A stretch of 64,000 nucleotides of DNA from Rhizobium sp. Q54 (GTDB taxonomy: Bacteria > Pseudomonadota > Alphaproteobacteria > Rhizobiales > Xanthobacteraceae), in NCBI GenBank assembly GCA_945870035.1, contig CAMBQQ010000001.1:23809-87808 (forward strand). The letters run 5' to 3'. Below are positions 7,867-18,311 of this stretch, piece after piece. The notes under the pieces were generated by a model that ran no database searches, had not been told where the DNA came from, and saw nothing but the letters and a program-made list of their open reading frames with translations. Position 1 is the first letter of the stretch, and the number at the start of each line of letters is the position of its first letter. The position numbers and the translations under genes are program-made.

Positions 7867-7976
7867 CCGTCATCCTGAGGTGCGAGCAGCATAGCTGCGA
7901 GCCTCGAAGGATGAACGGCCACAGGGGCCATCGCCCTTCGAGGCTCGACCTTCGGTCGAGCACCTCAGGGTGACGG
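7867..7976. repeat. palindromic repeat, CATCCTGAGGTGC family
   Basis: Ends CCGTCATCCTGAGGTGC and GCACCTCAGGGTGACGG are inverted copies with one mismatch; inner arms GAGCCTCGAAGG / CCTTCGAGGCTC form a second stem. This motif is a familiar dispersed element in Bradyrhizobiaceae-type genomes (recalled, not searched). It abuts the DUF1223 stop codon. Confidence 0.85.
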
Positions 7977-7978
7977 AG

Positions 7979-8752
7979 TTACCGCAAGCGCGCCTGTGCG
8001 GCGCCGAGCATGACGCCGGGCTTCGCCGCGACGCCGCTCTGCAAGACGACCGCGACGCGGTCGATGTCGCCGAGCGTGGTGCTCTTGCCCGGCAAGTCGC
8101 TCAAGGGAATGCTGAAGGTTGCCGCCTTGCCGTTCCAGTCGCCGAGCTTGACCCAGCGCCGCACCACGTTGTGATAGGTCAAGGTGCGGCCGCTGTTCTC
8201 GCCGCGGCCAACCTCGACCGGCGCCGAGTCGGTAATCGGGCAAAGCCAAACCTCGGCGCTGTTGGCGTTGCCGTCGCTGCCGGCCGCCACCGTGACGGTG
8301 AGTTTTTCGTCGGCGACTTTCAGCGACACCGGCACCGACAGCGGCATCGACTGCGGCTTGGCGCTTTGCCGCGTCTGCGTAATGGCTTTTTCGATGGCCG
8401 CTTTGTCGCTGCCGAGAACATGCACGACGCCGTTGATCACCGCTTGCGGCGTATACACGTTGCGATCGCCACGGGCGCTGGAATAGGCGCGCTGCCGGTT
8501 GGTGTGGCCGTGCAAAGCCAACGTGTCCTTCCAGCCGAGATAATCCCAATAATCGACCGGCAGACTCAACGTCACCAATGTCGGATCCTTGGCAAGTTCA
8601 CCGAGCAGTTTGTCGGCCGCTGGGCAGGACGAGCAGCCCTGGCTGGTGAACAGCTCAATGACGGCGCGCGTCTCGCCGGCCTGCGCGGCGGGCGCTGCGG
8701 CAGAGGCGGCGCAAACAAGTGCCGCAACAAAGGTAAGCGCGCGATAATTCAT
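7979..8752 (-). CDS. DUF1223 exported thioredoxin-fold-like protein
   Basis: Exported protein of 257 residues of the DUF1223 family. A signal peptide (MNYRALTFVAALVCAASA, cut near AAQAGE) is followed by VIELFTSQGCSSCPAADKLL, a thioredoxin-like opening with a CSSC motif at about residues 40-43, then a beta-rich C-terminal half. The redox motif suggests a periplasmic disulfide or metal role but no function is established. An upstream in-frame ATG at 8815 would add 21 unlikely residues; the ATG at 8752 starts the signal peptide directly. It lies 111 bp downstream of acnA on the same strand. Confidence 0.85.
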   Translation of the reverse strand: MNYRALTFVAALVCAASAAAPAAQAGETRAVIELFTSQGCSSCPAADKLLGELAKDPTLVTLSLPVDYWDYLGWKDTLALHGHTNRQRAYSSARGDRNVYTPQAVINGVVHVLGSDKAAIEKAITQTRQSAKPQSMPLSVPVSLKVADEKLTVTVAAGSDGNANSAEVWLCPITDSAPVEVGRGENSGRTLTYHNVVRRWVKLGDWNGKAATFSIPLSDLPGKSTTLGDIDRVAVVLQSGVAAKPGVMLGAAQARLR

Positions 8753-8863
8753 GCCGGTTCCATGGGCCCCCACCCAATGAACGCCATATAGAACGCATCG
8801 CCGATCACCCGCCACTCACTTCAAGGTGAGTGGCCTAACATGTTACGCACGCATGACGCGCGA

Positions 8864-11569
<2,706 letters not shown>

Positions 11570-11748
11570 GTCGGATGTTTCCATTCCCGGCTGGGACAAC
11601 GGCGCTGGCTCGACATAAGCTCTTGGTAGAAAACAGCTTTTTCTTAACCGAGAAACCTGGTGCCGAATTCCATTACGTAACGCCGCAAGTGCTGGCTTAT
11701 AAAGTCTTTTCGCGCGCAACGCCATCGTGACTAGGATGATTCCAAAGG

Positions 11749-12381
11749 ATGAGTACAGATTTGATCGAGCTTTCCGCGACGGACCTGGCGTGCGAGCGCG
11801 GCGGCCGATTGGTATTCAGCGGGCTCAACTTCGCCGTGAGCGCCGGTGAGGCTTTGGTCGTCACCGGGCGCAATGGCGCCGGCAAATCGACGCTGCTGCG
11901 CCTGATCGCCGGGCTGCTGCGCAAATCGGGCGGACGGCTCGACCTGACCGGCGGGGCCGCAGGGGCCGACGAAGCGACCACCGCCGAACAATCGCATTAT
12001 CTCGGCCATCTGGACGCGGTGAAGCCGGCGCTTTCGGTCGGCGAAAATCTGCGTTTCTGGACGACCTATCTGGGCGCGCCGCGCGGTGCGCCGATTCGCC
12101 CGGCGCTGGAGGCGGTCGATCTGGCCCAACTTTCCGATTTGCCGGCGGCCTATCTGTCGGCCGGGCAAAGGCGGCGGCTGTCGATTGCCCGATTGGTGGC
12201 CGTGCCGCGCCCGCTCTGGCTGCTCGATGAGCCGACCTCGGCGCTGGACACGCAATCGCAAGACCGGCTGGCAGCGCTGATGCGCAACCATCGCAGCCGA
12301 GGCGGCATGATCGTGGCGGCGGCGCATGGGCCGATTGGGCTGGATGATCCGCGTGAGTTGAAGTTGGGAGCGGTGACGTGA
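11749..12381 (+). CDS. ccmA: heme exporter ATP-binding protein CcmA
   Basis: ATPase of the CcmABCD complex that drives release of holo-CcmE during cytochrome c maturation. Length 210 residues. Walker A GRNGAGKST at 40-48, signature LSAGQRRRLSIARL, Walker B LWLLDEPTSALD. The Gln-poor signature (SAGQ) is normal for CcmA. An AAAGG directly abuts the ATG at 11749, so the true SD is unclear and a slightly different start cannot be excluded. First gene of ccmABCDG; a 192-bp repeat composite separates it from ccmB. Confidence 0.95.
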   Translation: MSTDLIELSATDLACERGGRLVFSGLNFAVSAGEALVVTGRNGAGKSTLLRLIAGLLRKSGGRLDLTGGAAGADEATTAEQSHYLGHLDAVKPALSVGENLRFWTTYLGAPRGAPIRPALEAVDLAQLSDLPAAYLSAGQRRRLSIARLVAVPRPLWLLDEPTSALDTQSQDRLAALMRNHRSRGGMIVAAAHGPIGLDDPRELKLGAVT

Positions 12382-12410
12382 AGGATGTTCGCAGCCGTTG
12401 CACTTCCTTC

Positions 12411-12602
12411 ACCTCTCCCCGCATAGCTCGCCGAACGGCGAGCGTTCGCTCGCCTATGCGGGGAGAGGTCGACATTCGAGCAACAGCGAGAATGGCGGGT
12501 GAGGGGACCTTGAGATTTGAGAACAAAGGAGAGGCCCCCTCACCCGGCCCGCCTTCGTTCTCGCTTCGGCGGGCCGACCTCTCCCCGCACGCGGGGAGAG
12601 GT
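12411..12602. repeat. composite BIME, CTCTCCCCGC family, copy 2, inside the ccm operon
   Basis: Three nested inverted repeats: a perfect 16-bp stem 12411-12426/12454-12469, a larger imperfect pair at about 12488-12515/12537-12568 (GCGAGAA..GGGTGAGGGG against its complement), and a terminal 12-bp hairpin 12577-12588/12591-12602. The block lies between ccmA and ccmB, which are normally nearly contiguous. Confidence 0.88.
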
Positions 12603-12619
12603 GACGAGCGCAAATTGGG

Positions 12620-13297
12620 ATGCCGATTATGACCGCCTTTCTCGCCCTCCTCGGCCGCGACATGCGCCTCGCCGTCCGCGTCGGCGGCGGCGCGCTGATG
12701 GGCGCGCTGTTCTATTTCACCGTGGTCGCGATGATGCCTTTCGCCATCGGCCCGGACCTCAATCTGCTGGCGCGAATCGGCTCTGCCATCCTGTGGCTCG
12801 GCGCGCTGCTGGCGAGCCTGCTGGCGCTCGACCGGCTGTTCGCCACCGACCACGACGACGGCTCGCTCGATCTGCTGATGATGGGCGCCATGCCGCTTGA
12901 GCTGGCGGTTGCCGCCAAGGCCATCGCGCACTGGCTGACCACCGCTTTGCCGCTGATCGTCATCACGCCGGTGCTCGGCCTGATGCTCAATATCGAGATG
13001 TCGGCCATGGGCTGGGTGGCGCTGACGCTGCTCGCCGGCACGCCGGCGCTGACGTTCATCGGACTGATCGGCGCGGCCCTGGCCGTGACGTTGCGGCGCG
13101 GCGGCTTGTTGCTGGCGGTGCTGGTGCTGCCGCTGACGGTGCCGGTGCTGATCTTCGGCGTCGCCGCCGCCAATGCCGCCATTATCGGCCCCGCGCCGTT
13201 CGGCCCCCCTTTCACCATTCTTTGTGCGTTATCCTTGGCCAGTTTCGTCATCGGCCCTTTTGCCGCCGCGGCGGCCTTGCGGCAGGGACTGGAATGA
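12620..13297 (+). CDS. ccmB: heme exporter membrane protein CcmB
   Basis: Inner-membrane subunit of the CcmABCD complex, 225 residues with six hydrophobic helices. The N-terminus (FLALLGRDMRLAVRVGGGAL) and the FATDHDDGSLDLLMMGAMPLE segment after the second helix are characteristic of CcmB. The ATG at 12620 lies only 18 bp after the repeat composite; an ATG at 12629 (MTAFLALL) is an equally good alternative. ccmC follows after 13 bp. Together with CcmA it forms the ABC half of the complex. Confidence 0.95.
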   Translation: MPIMTAFLALLGRDMRLAVRVGGGALMGALFYFTVVAMMPFAIGPDLNLLARIGSAILWLGALLASLLALDRLFATDHDDGSLDLLMMGAMPLELAVAAKAIAHWLTTALPLIVITPVLGLMLNIEMSAMGWVALTLLAGTPALTFIGLIGAALAVTLRRGGLLLAVLVLPLTVPVLIFGVAAANAAIIGPAPFGPPFTILCALSLASFVIGPFAAAAALRQGLE

Positions 13298-13310
13298 CTA
13301 GAAAGCCATC

Positions 13311-14036
13311 ATGGCTGTGATCGATCTCGCCAACCCGACGCGTTTTCTGACGCTGGTCAACCGCGTGCTGCCCTGGCTCGCCGGCGCGACGGCGCTGGTT
13401 TTTGCCTATGGGCTTTATCGCGTTGGCGGCGCGCCGGACGACTATCAGCAAGGCGCCACCGTCAAGATCATGTACCTGCACGTCCCCGGCGCCTGGCTCG
13501 GCATGATGGCCTGGGGCGTGATGACCGTCGCGGCGCTCGGTACTTTGGTGTGGCGGCACCCGCTGGCGGACGTCGCCGGCAAGGCGGCGGCGCCGGTCGG
13601 CGCGGCTTTTACCTTCATCTGCCTGGTGACCGGTGCACTCTGGGGCCGGCCGATGTGGGGCACCTACTGGGTGTGGGACGCGCGGCTGACCTCGGTGCTG
13701 GTGCTGTTTCTTTTGTATCTCGGCATGCTGGCGCTGTACTGGACCGCCGAAGATCCGAACCGCAGCGCGCGCGCCGCCGCCATCCTGGCGCTGGTCGGCG
13801 CCGTCAATATCCCGATCATCAAATTCTCGGTCGACTGGTGGAACACATTGCATCAGCCGGCATCGGTGGTGCGCATGGGCGGCGCGGCCATCGACGCGTC
13901 GATCCTGGTGCCCCTTCTGATCATGGCGCTGGCGTTCACGCTGTTGTTTTTCACGCTGCACTTCGCCGCCATGCGCAACGAGATATTGCGCCGGCGCGTG
14001 CGAAGCATGCGCATGATGCAGGCGCGCGGCGCATGA
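13311..14036 (+). CDS. ccmC: heme-handling protein CcmC
   Basis: Inner-membrane protein of 241 residues with six helices that loads heme onto CcmE. The tryptophan-rich WWD signature is clear: WGTYWVWDARLTSVLVLFLL at about residues 115-134, flanked by the conserved periplasmic His in MYLHVPGAW and NTLHQPASV. Starts 13 bp after ccmB. Its TGA stop at 14034-14036 lies inside the left arm (GCGCATGATC) of a 49-bp palindromic repeat, so the last residues of the protein are shaped by the repeat. Confidence 0.96.
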   Translation: MAVIDLANPTRFLTLVNRVLPWLAGATALVFAYGLYRVGGAPDDYQQGATVKIMYLHVPGAWLGMMAWGVMTVAALGTLVWRHPLADVAGKAAAPVGAAFTFICLVTGALWGRPMWGTYWVWDARLTSVLVLFLLYLGMLALYWTAEDPNRSARAAAILALVGAVNIPIIKFSVDWWNTLHQPASVVRMGGAAIDASILVPLLIMALAFTLLFFTLHFAAMRNEILRRRVRSMRMMQARGA

Positions 14037-14077
14037 TCCCTCAACGTGTGAAGCGGTTTTCGGATAAGATCATGCGC
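14029..14077. repeat. 49-bp palindromic repeat, GCGCATGATC family, copy 1
   Basis: Perfect 10-bp terminal inverted repeats GCGCATGATC (14029-14038) and GATCATGCGC (14068-14077). The same 49-bp element with the same ends recurs at 30043-30091. The TGA of ccmC is within the left arm, and the right end sits 4 nt before the ccmD SD. Confidence 0.88.
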
Positions 14078-14091
14078 AAAGGAAAATGCGC

Positions 14092-14286
14092 ATGAGTCTC
14101 GGTCCGCACGCCGATTTCATCATCGCGTCTTATGCGGTGACCGCGCTGGTGGTCGTGGCGCTGATCGGCTGGATCGCGGCCGACTACGCCGCGCAGCGCC
14201 GCGTTCTCGGCGATCTCGAACAGCGCGGCGTGACCCGCCGGTCGCAACGCGGCAAAGATCACAAAGCTTTGGGTGACACGCCGTGA
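14092..14286 (+). CDS. ccmD: heme exporter small subunit CcmD
   Basis: Small single-helix subunit of 64 residues that stabilises CcmC-CcmE-heme in the CcmABCD complex. [26 protein letters not shown] is the typical N-terminal outside/TM layout, followed by a positively charged cytoplasmic tail. Two ATGs occur, at 14086 and 14092; GG of AAAGGAAAA is 9 nt from the second but only 3 nt from the first, so 14092 is preferred. The stop overlaps the GTG start of ccmG (GTGA), indicating translational coupling. Confidence 0.88.
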   Translation: MSLGPHADFIIASYAVTALVVVALIGWIAADYAAQRRVLGDLEQRGVTRRSQRGKDHKALGDTP

Positions 14287-14870
14287 ACCCAACGCCGGAA
14301 CAAAGCACGCGCGGCAAGCGCAACCTGCTGGTGATGCTGCCGCTGGTCGCCTTTCTCGCGCTCGCCGGCCTGTTCCTGTACCGGCTCGGCACCGGCGATC
14401 CGTCCAGACTGCCGTCGGCGCTGATCGGACGGCAGGCGCCAGCGATCGACCTGCCGGCACTCGAAGGGCTAACCCGCGACGGCAAACCCGTGCCCGGACT
14501 GAGCAACGCGACATTCGCCGGCAAGGTGACTTTGGTGAATGTGTGGGCGTCGTGGTGCGTACCGTGTCACGACGAAGCGCCGCTGCTCGACCGGATGGCC
14601 AAGGACACGCGCTTCCAGATCGCCGGCATCAACTACAAGGATGCGCCCGACAATGCGCGGCGCTTCCTCAACCGCTACGGCAATCCGTTTAGCGCCGCCG
14701 GCGCCGACAGCAATGGCCGTGCCTCGATCGACTGGGGCGTCTATGGCGTACCGGAGACGTTTCTGATTGGCCGCGACGGCGCGATTGCCTACAAGCTGGT
14801 CGGGCCGATCACGGCGGAGAACCTGGCAAAGGTTCTGATGCCGGAGATCGAAAAGGCGCTGGCGCGTTAG
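14283..14870 (+). CDS. ccmG: thiol:disulfide interchange protein CcmG/DsbE
   Basis: Membrane-anchored periplasmic thioredoxin-like reductant for apocytochrome c, 195 residues. One N-terminal anchor at about 14-34, then the redox motif [13 protein letters not shown] around residues 91-103, and the GVPETFLIG cis-Pro loop. Start is GTG at 14283, overlapping the ccmD stop by 4 bp. It closes the ccmABCDG run; ccmE, ccmF and ccmH are not in the window and must be elsewhere. Confidence 0.95.
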   Translation: MNPTPEQSTRGKRNLLVMLPLVAFLALAGLFLYRLGTGDPSRLPSALIGRQAPAIDLPALEGLTRDGKPVPGLSNATFAGKVTLVNVWASWCVPCHDEAPLLDRMAKDTRFQIAGINYKDAPDNARRFLNRYGNPFSAAGADSNGRASIDWGVYGVPETFLIGRDGAIAYKLVGPITAENLAKVLMPEIEKALAR

Positions 14871-14890
14871 TTAAAGCCGCGGCGAACGAT

Positions 14891-15319
14891 TTATCCGTCG
14901 TGCGGCGGATCGAGCGCCAATAAGGCCGTTTCCAATGCCGTTGCGCAGCGAATGAGATCGATCAAGAGTTGCGCATCGACTTCAGATCGGCCCTCATATT
15001 CCGCGAGATTGCGCGCGTCATGTGATTTGGCCAAAACCCGCCAAATCGAAGCATCCAAACCTGCCGTATGCGCGAGAGCCTGAAAGACCAGATAGCGGTT
15101 TTCGGAGCGATATCCGAGACGACGTAGCGCGGCCAAAGCAAGCGCGTGCGCCGCGTTGTAGGCCAAATCAAACCTGCTGTCGGGCGAAAGGGTTTCATTG
15201 CGCGAATCCGCTAGGCGGCTTCTGGCAGAACCGACCAATCCGTCAAATTCACTTCGTGTGGCCGCTTCAGTCTTGAGCTTTCCGATCTTTACGAGGTTGT
15301 CGAGTTCCTGCTTGTTCAT
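14891..15319 (-). CDS. HEPN-domain protein of an MNT/HEPN toxin-antitoxin pair
   Basis: All-helical protein of 142 residues placed directly after a nucleotidyltransferase gene with a 4-bp ATGA overlap, the arrangement of MNT/HEPN toxin-antitoxin modules in which the HEPN protein is an RNase toxin and the MNT an AMPylating antitoxin. The segment RVLAKSHDARNLAEYEG (94-110) resembles the HEPN active-site region (R94-x5-H100, then RN and Y108). Codon usage is less GC-biased than that of the neighbours, suggesting acquisition. Which residues are catalytic here is inference. Confidence 0.8.
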   Translation of the reverse strand: MNKQELDNLVKIGKLKTEAATRSEFDGLVGSARSRLADSRNETLSPDSRFDLAYNAAHALALAALRRLGYRSENRYLVFQALAHTAGLDASIWRVLAKSHDARNLAEYEGRSEVDAQLLIDLIRCATALETALLALDPPHDG

Positions 15320-15909
15320 GGGAGCAAATCGCTTTCCGAACCAAGAACAAATATTTTTGGCAGAGAGTTGATTTTAAAGGCGAAAGAATTCTTCTGGACC
15401 ACCTTTCGTCGCCAATCGGCTTTGGAAATAAAGCTTGGATTTATTGGCCGGCCCAGCGCGGCTTCTGCTTTTTGTAGCCCCGCGTAAATGTCTGAATAGG
15501 TTAAGTCATCTCCTACCACCATTAGATCGATATCGCTTCGTGCCGTGTCATTGCCTTTGGCTGTTGAGCCATAGACAAACGCGGCCTCGATCCTGTCAGC
15601 CATCGGCGCGAGGGATTCTTTTAATGGTTCAGCCAATCCCATTGTTTTTGCCACAAGACTTCGCAACTCGGCAAAAATCGGAGATTGATGATTGGCTTGG
15701 TAGTGCGTTTGATTGCCAACGCGCTTTACCATCACCAAGCCGCCACGCTGAAGCCGAGCCAGTTCGCGCCCTACCGCGCCGGTTCCGGAAGCAACGTTGT
15801 GAATGATCTCCGACGTATAAAAACTGCGTTCAGGCTGTCCGAATATCAGAGCCAAGACGCGCTGCTGCACTTTCGAGAACAAAGCCCCGGACAATCCATT
15901 TCCGTCCAT
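15316..15909 (-). CDS. winged-helix plus minimal nucleotidyltransferase (MNT antitoxin)
   Basis: Protein of 197 residues combining an N-terminal winged helix (about 10-75, with TSEIIHNVASGTGAVGRELARL as recognition region) and a pol-beta nucleotidyltransferase domain with intact GS...DxD motif: G114, S115, D126 and D128 in VYGSTAKGNDTARSDIDLMV. In MNT/HEPN systems the MNT adds AMP to the HEPN toxin. The fused DNA-binding domain suggests autoregulation, and four short palindromes lie in the promoter region upstream (15919-16032). Translation is coupled to the HEPN gene by ATGA. Confidence 0.85.
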   Translation of the reverse strand: MDGNGLSGALFSKVQQRVLALIFGQPERSFYTSEIIHNVASGTGAVGRELARLQRGGLVMVKRVGNQTHYQANHQSPIFAELRSLVAKTMGLAEPLKESLAPMADRIEAAFVYGSTAKGNDTARSDIDLMVVGDDLTYSDIYAGLQKAEAALGRPINPSFISKADWRRKVVQKNSFAFKINSLPKIFVLGSESDLLP

Positions 15910-15918
15910 CTTAATATT

Positions 15919-16032
15919 CCCATTTTGGGTATAATACCACCCAATTTAAGTAGCGCAATCAGAAAAACTTCAAAATTCTTTAAATAATATCAATATTATA
16001 CCTATAATAGGTATTAACAAACCCATTATGGG
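15919..16032 (-). promoter_or_regulatory. AT-rich operator/promoter region of the MNT/HEPN operon
   Basis: Four short palindromes with related sequence: CCCATTTTGGG (15919-15929), GGTATAATACC (15928-15938), the perfect 17-mer ATACCTATAATAGGTAT (15998-16014) and ACCCATTATGGGT (16020-16032). On the minus strand TTGTTA, the 17-mer and TATAAT/TAATAT form a promoter-like array, placing the 17-mer between -35 and -10. The first pair lies 10-29 nt upstream of the MNT start codon. The composition is far more AT-rich than the rest of the window. Confidence 0.65.
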
Positions 16033-16034
16033 TA

Positions 16035-16598
16035 CTATTCTTTCGTCTCCACCGAATGCTTCATCAGCAGCGGATATTGCAGCGCGCCGAAAATGAAGGT
16101 GAGCGGCACGACGCCGAACAATTTGAAATTCACCCAGAAGTCCGTCGACTGCGTGCGCCAGACCACTTCGTTGACGACGGCGAGAAACACAAAGAAAAAC
16201 GCCCAGCGCCAGGTCAGCTTGCGCCAGCCCTCCTCGGTGAGATTGAACACCGAGTCGAACAGCATGCCGAGCAGCGGCTTGTTGAAGGCAAGGCCGAAGA
16301 ACAGCGCGCCGGCAAACAAGACATAGATGATGGTCGGCTTGAGCTTGATGAACAATTCGTCTTGCAGAACGATCGTCAGCCCGCCGAACACCAGCACGAT
16401 GACGGCCGTGACCAGAGGCATAACCTCAATGCGCTGCGTCAACACATAGGACACCGAAAGCGCCACCAGCACGGCGACCATGAAGGCGCCGGTTGCGGTG
16501 TAGATGCCGAATTTCGCATTGGCGGCAAAGAACAGGATCAGCGGGCCAATATCGAGCACCAGCTTGAGCGTCGGGTTAAGCTTTTTCTTTTCCGCCAT
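16035..16598 (-). CDS. yciB: YciB/IspA septation protein A family
   Basis: Inner-membrane protein of 187 residues with five to six helices; the YciB (intracellular septation protein A) family helps cell envelope integrity and division. Characteristic stretches are LVLDIGPLILFFAAN and KPTIIYVLFAGALFFGL, with WRTQSTDFWVNFKLFG near the end. The reading frame continues upstream through ftsY sequence, but MAEKKKLNPTLK at 16598 is the natural start, only 4 bp after the ftsY stop, so the two are cotranscribed. Confidence 0.92.
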   Translation of the reverse strand: MAEKKKLNPTLKLVLDIGPLILFFAANAKFGIYTATGAFMVAVLVALSVSYVLTQRIEVMPLVTAVIVLVFGGLTIVLQDELFIKLKPTIIYVLFAGALFFGLAFNKPLLGMLFDSVFNLTEEGWRKLTWRWAFFFVFLAVVNEVVWRTQSTDFWVNFKLFGVVPLTFIFGALQYPLLMKHSVETKE

Positions 16599-16602
16599 CT
16601 TA

Positions 16603-17535
16603 CTAATCCTCAATTCCCACCACGGCCCGCGCGAAGTCGCGCGCGGTGAATGCCGCCAGATCGTCGAAGCCTTCGCCGACGCCGATGAAATGCACGGGCA
16701 ATTTGAAACGCTCGGCAATGGCAACAAGGATGCCGCCGCGCGCGGTGCCGTCGAGCTTGGTCATCACCAGGCCCGTCACGCCGGCGACCTTGCCGAAAAC
16801 CTCGACCTGGCTGAGCGCGTTCTGCCCCACCGTGGCGTCGAGCACCAGCAGCACCGCATGCGGCGCGGTCGGCTCGACCTTGCGCATGACGCGCACGATC
16901 TTTTCCAGTTCGCTCATTAACTCGGCGCGGTTCTGCAAACGTCCGGCGGTATCGACCAATACGATTTCCGTACCGTCGACTTTCGCCGCGGTGATCGCCT
17001 CGAATGCAAGACTCGCCGGATCGGAACCGGGCGTGCTCGCCTTCACGGTGGCGCCGGTGCGCGAGCCCCAGATTTTCAACTGCTCGATGGCCGCGGCGCG
17101 GAATGTGTCGCCGGCGACCAGCATCACCTTCTTGCCCTCGGCGCGGAACCTGGCAGCCATCTTGCCGATGGTCGTGGTCTTGCCGGAACCGTTGACGCCG
17201 GAGACGAGAATGACGAAGGGCGTCGCGGTGATTTCCAGGGGCCTGGCCACCGGCGTCAGCACCTTCTCGATTTCACCGGCAAGCAGCGTCCGCACCTCTT
17301 CCGGCGCGATGCCTTTCTCGTAGCGGCCCTGCTTCAGCAGCGACGAAATGCGCGCCGCGAAATCGACGCCCAGATCGGCGCGGATCAATTCATTTTCGAG
17401 GTCTTCCAGCGTATCGGCGTCGATCTTGCGCTTGACGATCAGATCGCTGATGGCGCCGCCAAGCGACGCCGACGTGCGCTTGAGGCCGCCGCTCAGGCGC
17501 TTCCACCAACTGGTTTTCTCTGTGCTGTCGCTCAT
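16603..17535 (-). CDS. ftsY: signal recognition particle receptor FtsY
   Basis: SRP receptor GTPase of 310 residues that docks ribosome-SRP complexes to SecYEG. NG domain only: the acidic A domain of E. coli FtsY is absent, as in many alphaproteobacteria, leaving the N-terminal amphipathic [18 protein letters not shown] that can bind membrane lipid. GTPase motifs: GVNGSGKT at 113-120, DTAGR at 195-199, TKLDG near 259, and GVGEGFDDL near the end. yciB follows 4 bp downstream. ffh, its partner, is 5 kb away in this window. Confidence 0.96.
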   Translation of the reverse strand: MSDSTEKTSWWKRLSGGLKRTSASLGGAISDLIVKRKIDADTLEDLENELIRADLGVDFAARISSLLKQGRYEKGIAPEEVRTLLAGEIEKVLTPVARPLEITATPFVILVSGVNGSGKTTTIGKMAARFRAEGKKVMLVAGDTFRAAAIEQLKIWGSRTGATVKASTPGSDPASLAFEAITAAKVDGTEIVLVDTAGRLQNRAELMSELEKIVRVMRKVEPTAPHAVLLVLDATVGQNALSQVEVFGKVAGVTGLVMTKLDGTARGGILVAIAERFKLPVHFIGVGEGFDDLAAFTARDFARAVVGIED

Positions 17536-17579
17536 GTCGCGCCCGTGATACCCGTTTCGGGCATGATTGGTAAGATATT

Positions 17580-18311
17580 ATGACCCCCGACGAAATGCTC
17601 GGCCGCCTGCTGTACCGCGACGGGCTGATGCTGGTGATCGACAAGCCGGCCGGCCTGTCCGTGCATCGCGGCCCGAAGGGCGGCGACAGCCTGGAAGATT
17701 ATTTCGACGTGCTGCGCTTCGGCCTGCCGCGCATGCCGGCGCTCGCGCACCGGCTCGACAAGGACACCTCCGGCTGCCTGGTGCTCGGCCGCCACCGCAA
17801 GGCGCTGGCGCTGCTCGGCAAGCTGTTCAAGAACGGAAACATCGGCAAGATTTATTGGGCGGTGGTCGAGGGCGGCCCCGAAGCGGACGAAGGCCGCATC
17901 GATATTCCGCTCGCCAAGCTCGATGAAAATCGCGGCTGGTGGATGAAGCCCGATCCTGATGGCAAGCCGTCATCGACCTTGTGGAAGGTGATGGGGCGTG
18001 GCGACGGCAAGACCTGGCTGGCGCTGGAGCCGCTGACCGGGCGCACCCATCAACTGCGCGTGCACTGCGCCGAGATGGGCTTCCCGATTCTCGGCGACGC
18101 GATTTACGGCAGCGCGCCGCGCGCCGGCGGGCCGCCGCTGCATCTGCATGCGCGCGAAGTGGTGGTGCCGATTTCGAAGAACAAGCCGCCGGTCGTCACC
18201 ACCGCGCCGGCGCCGGCGCATATGCACGAGATGCTCAAAGCATGCGGATGGACAGGCGAGCCTCAAGCCGAACCGGTCGTGATGGCCGAGGCTAATACAA
18301 CATCGCCTTGA
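17580..18311 (+). CDS. RluA-family pseudouridine synthase
   Basis: Converts specific uridines in rRNA or tRNA to pseudouridine. Length 243 residues without an S4 domain, so it resembles the compact RluA/TruC type. The catalytic motif HRLDKDTSGCLVLGR at about 58-72 contains the essential Asp; LTGRTHQLRVHCAEMGFPILGD is the second conserved block. It is divergent from ftsY with 44 bp between the start codons, and its 3' end overlaps the convergent flavoprotein gene by 20 bp. The RNA target cannot be told from sequence. Confidence 0.92.
   Translation: MTPDEMLGRLLYRDGLMLVIDKPAGLSVHRGPKGGDSLEDYFDVLRFGLPRMPALAHRLDKDTSGCLVLGRHRKALALLGKLFKNGNIGKIYWAVVEGGPEADEGRIDIPLAKLDENRGWWMKPDPDGKPSSTLWKVMGRGDGKTWLALEPLTGRTHQLRVHCAEMGFPILGDAIYGSAPRAGGPPLHLHAREVVVPISKNKPPVVTTAPAPAHMHEMLKACGWTGEPQAEPVVMAEANTTSP

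Noticed and set aside
8812-8833. intrinsic terminator of acnA
   Set aside because: An 8-bp hairpin CCACTCAC/GTGAGTGG is present but no T-run follows on the minus strand.
11570-11725. 52-residue N-terminal extension of aconitase
   Set aside because: The ATG at 11569 gives the usual N-terminus and length (901 aa); the extension lies in promoter-like DNA of the acnA/ccmA gap.
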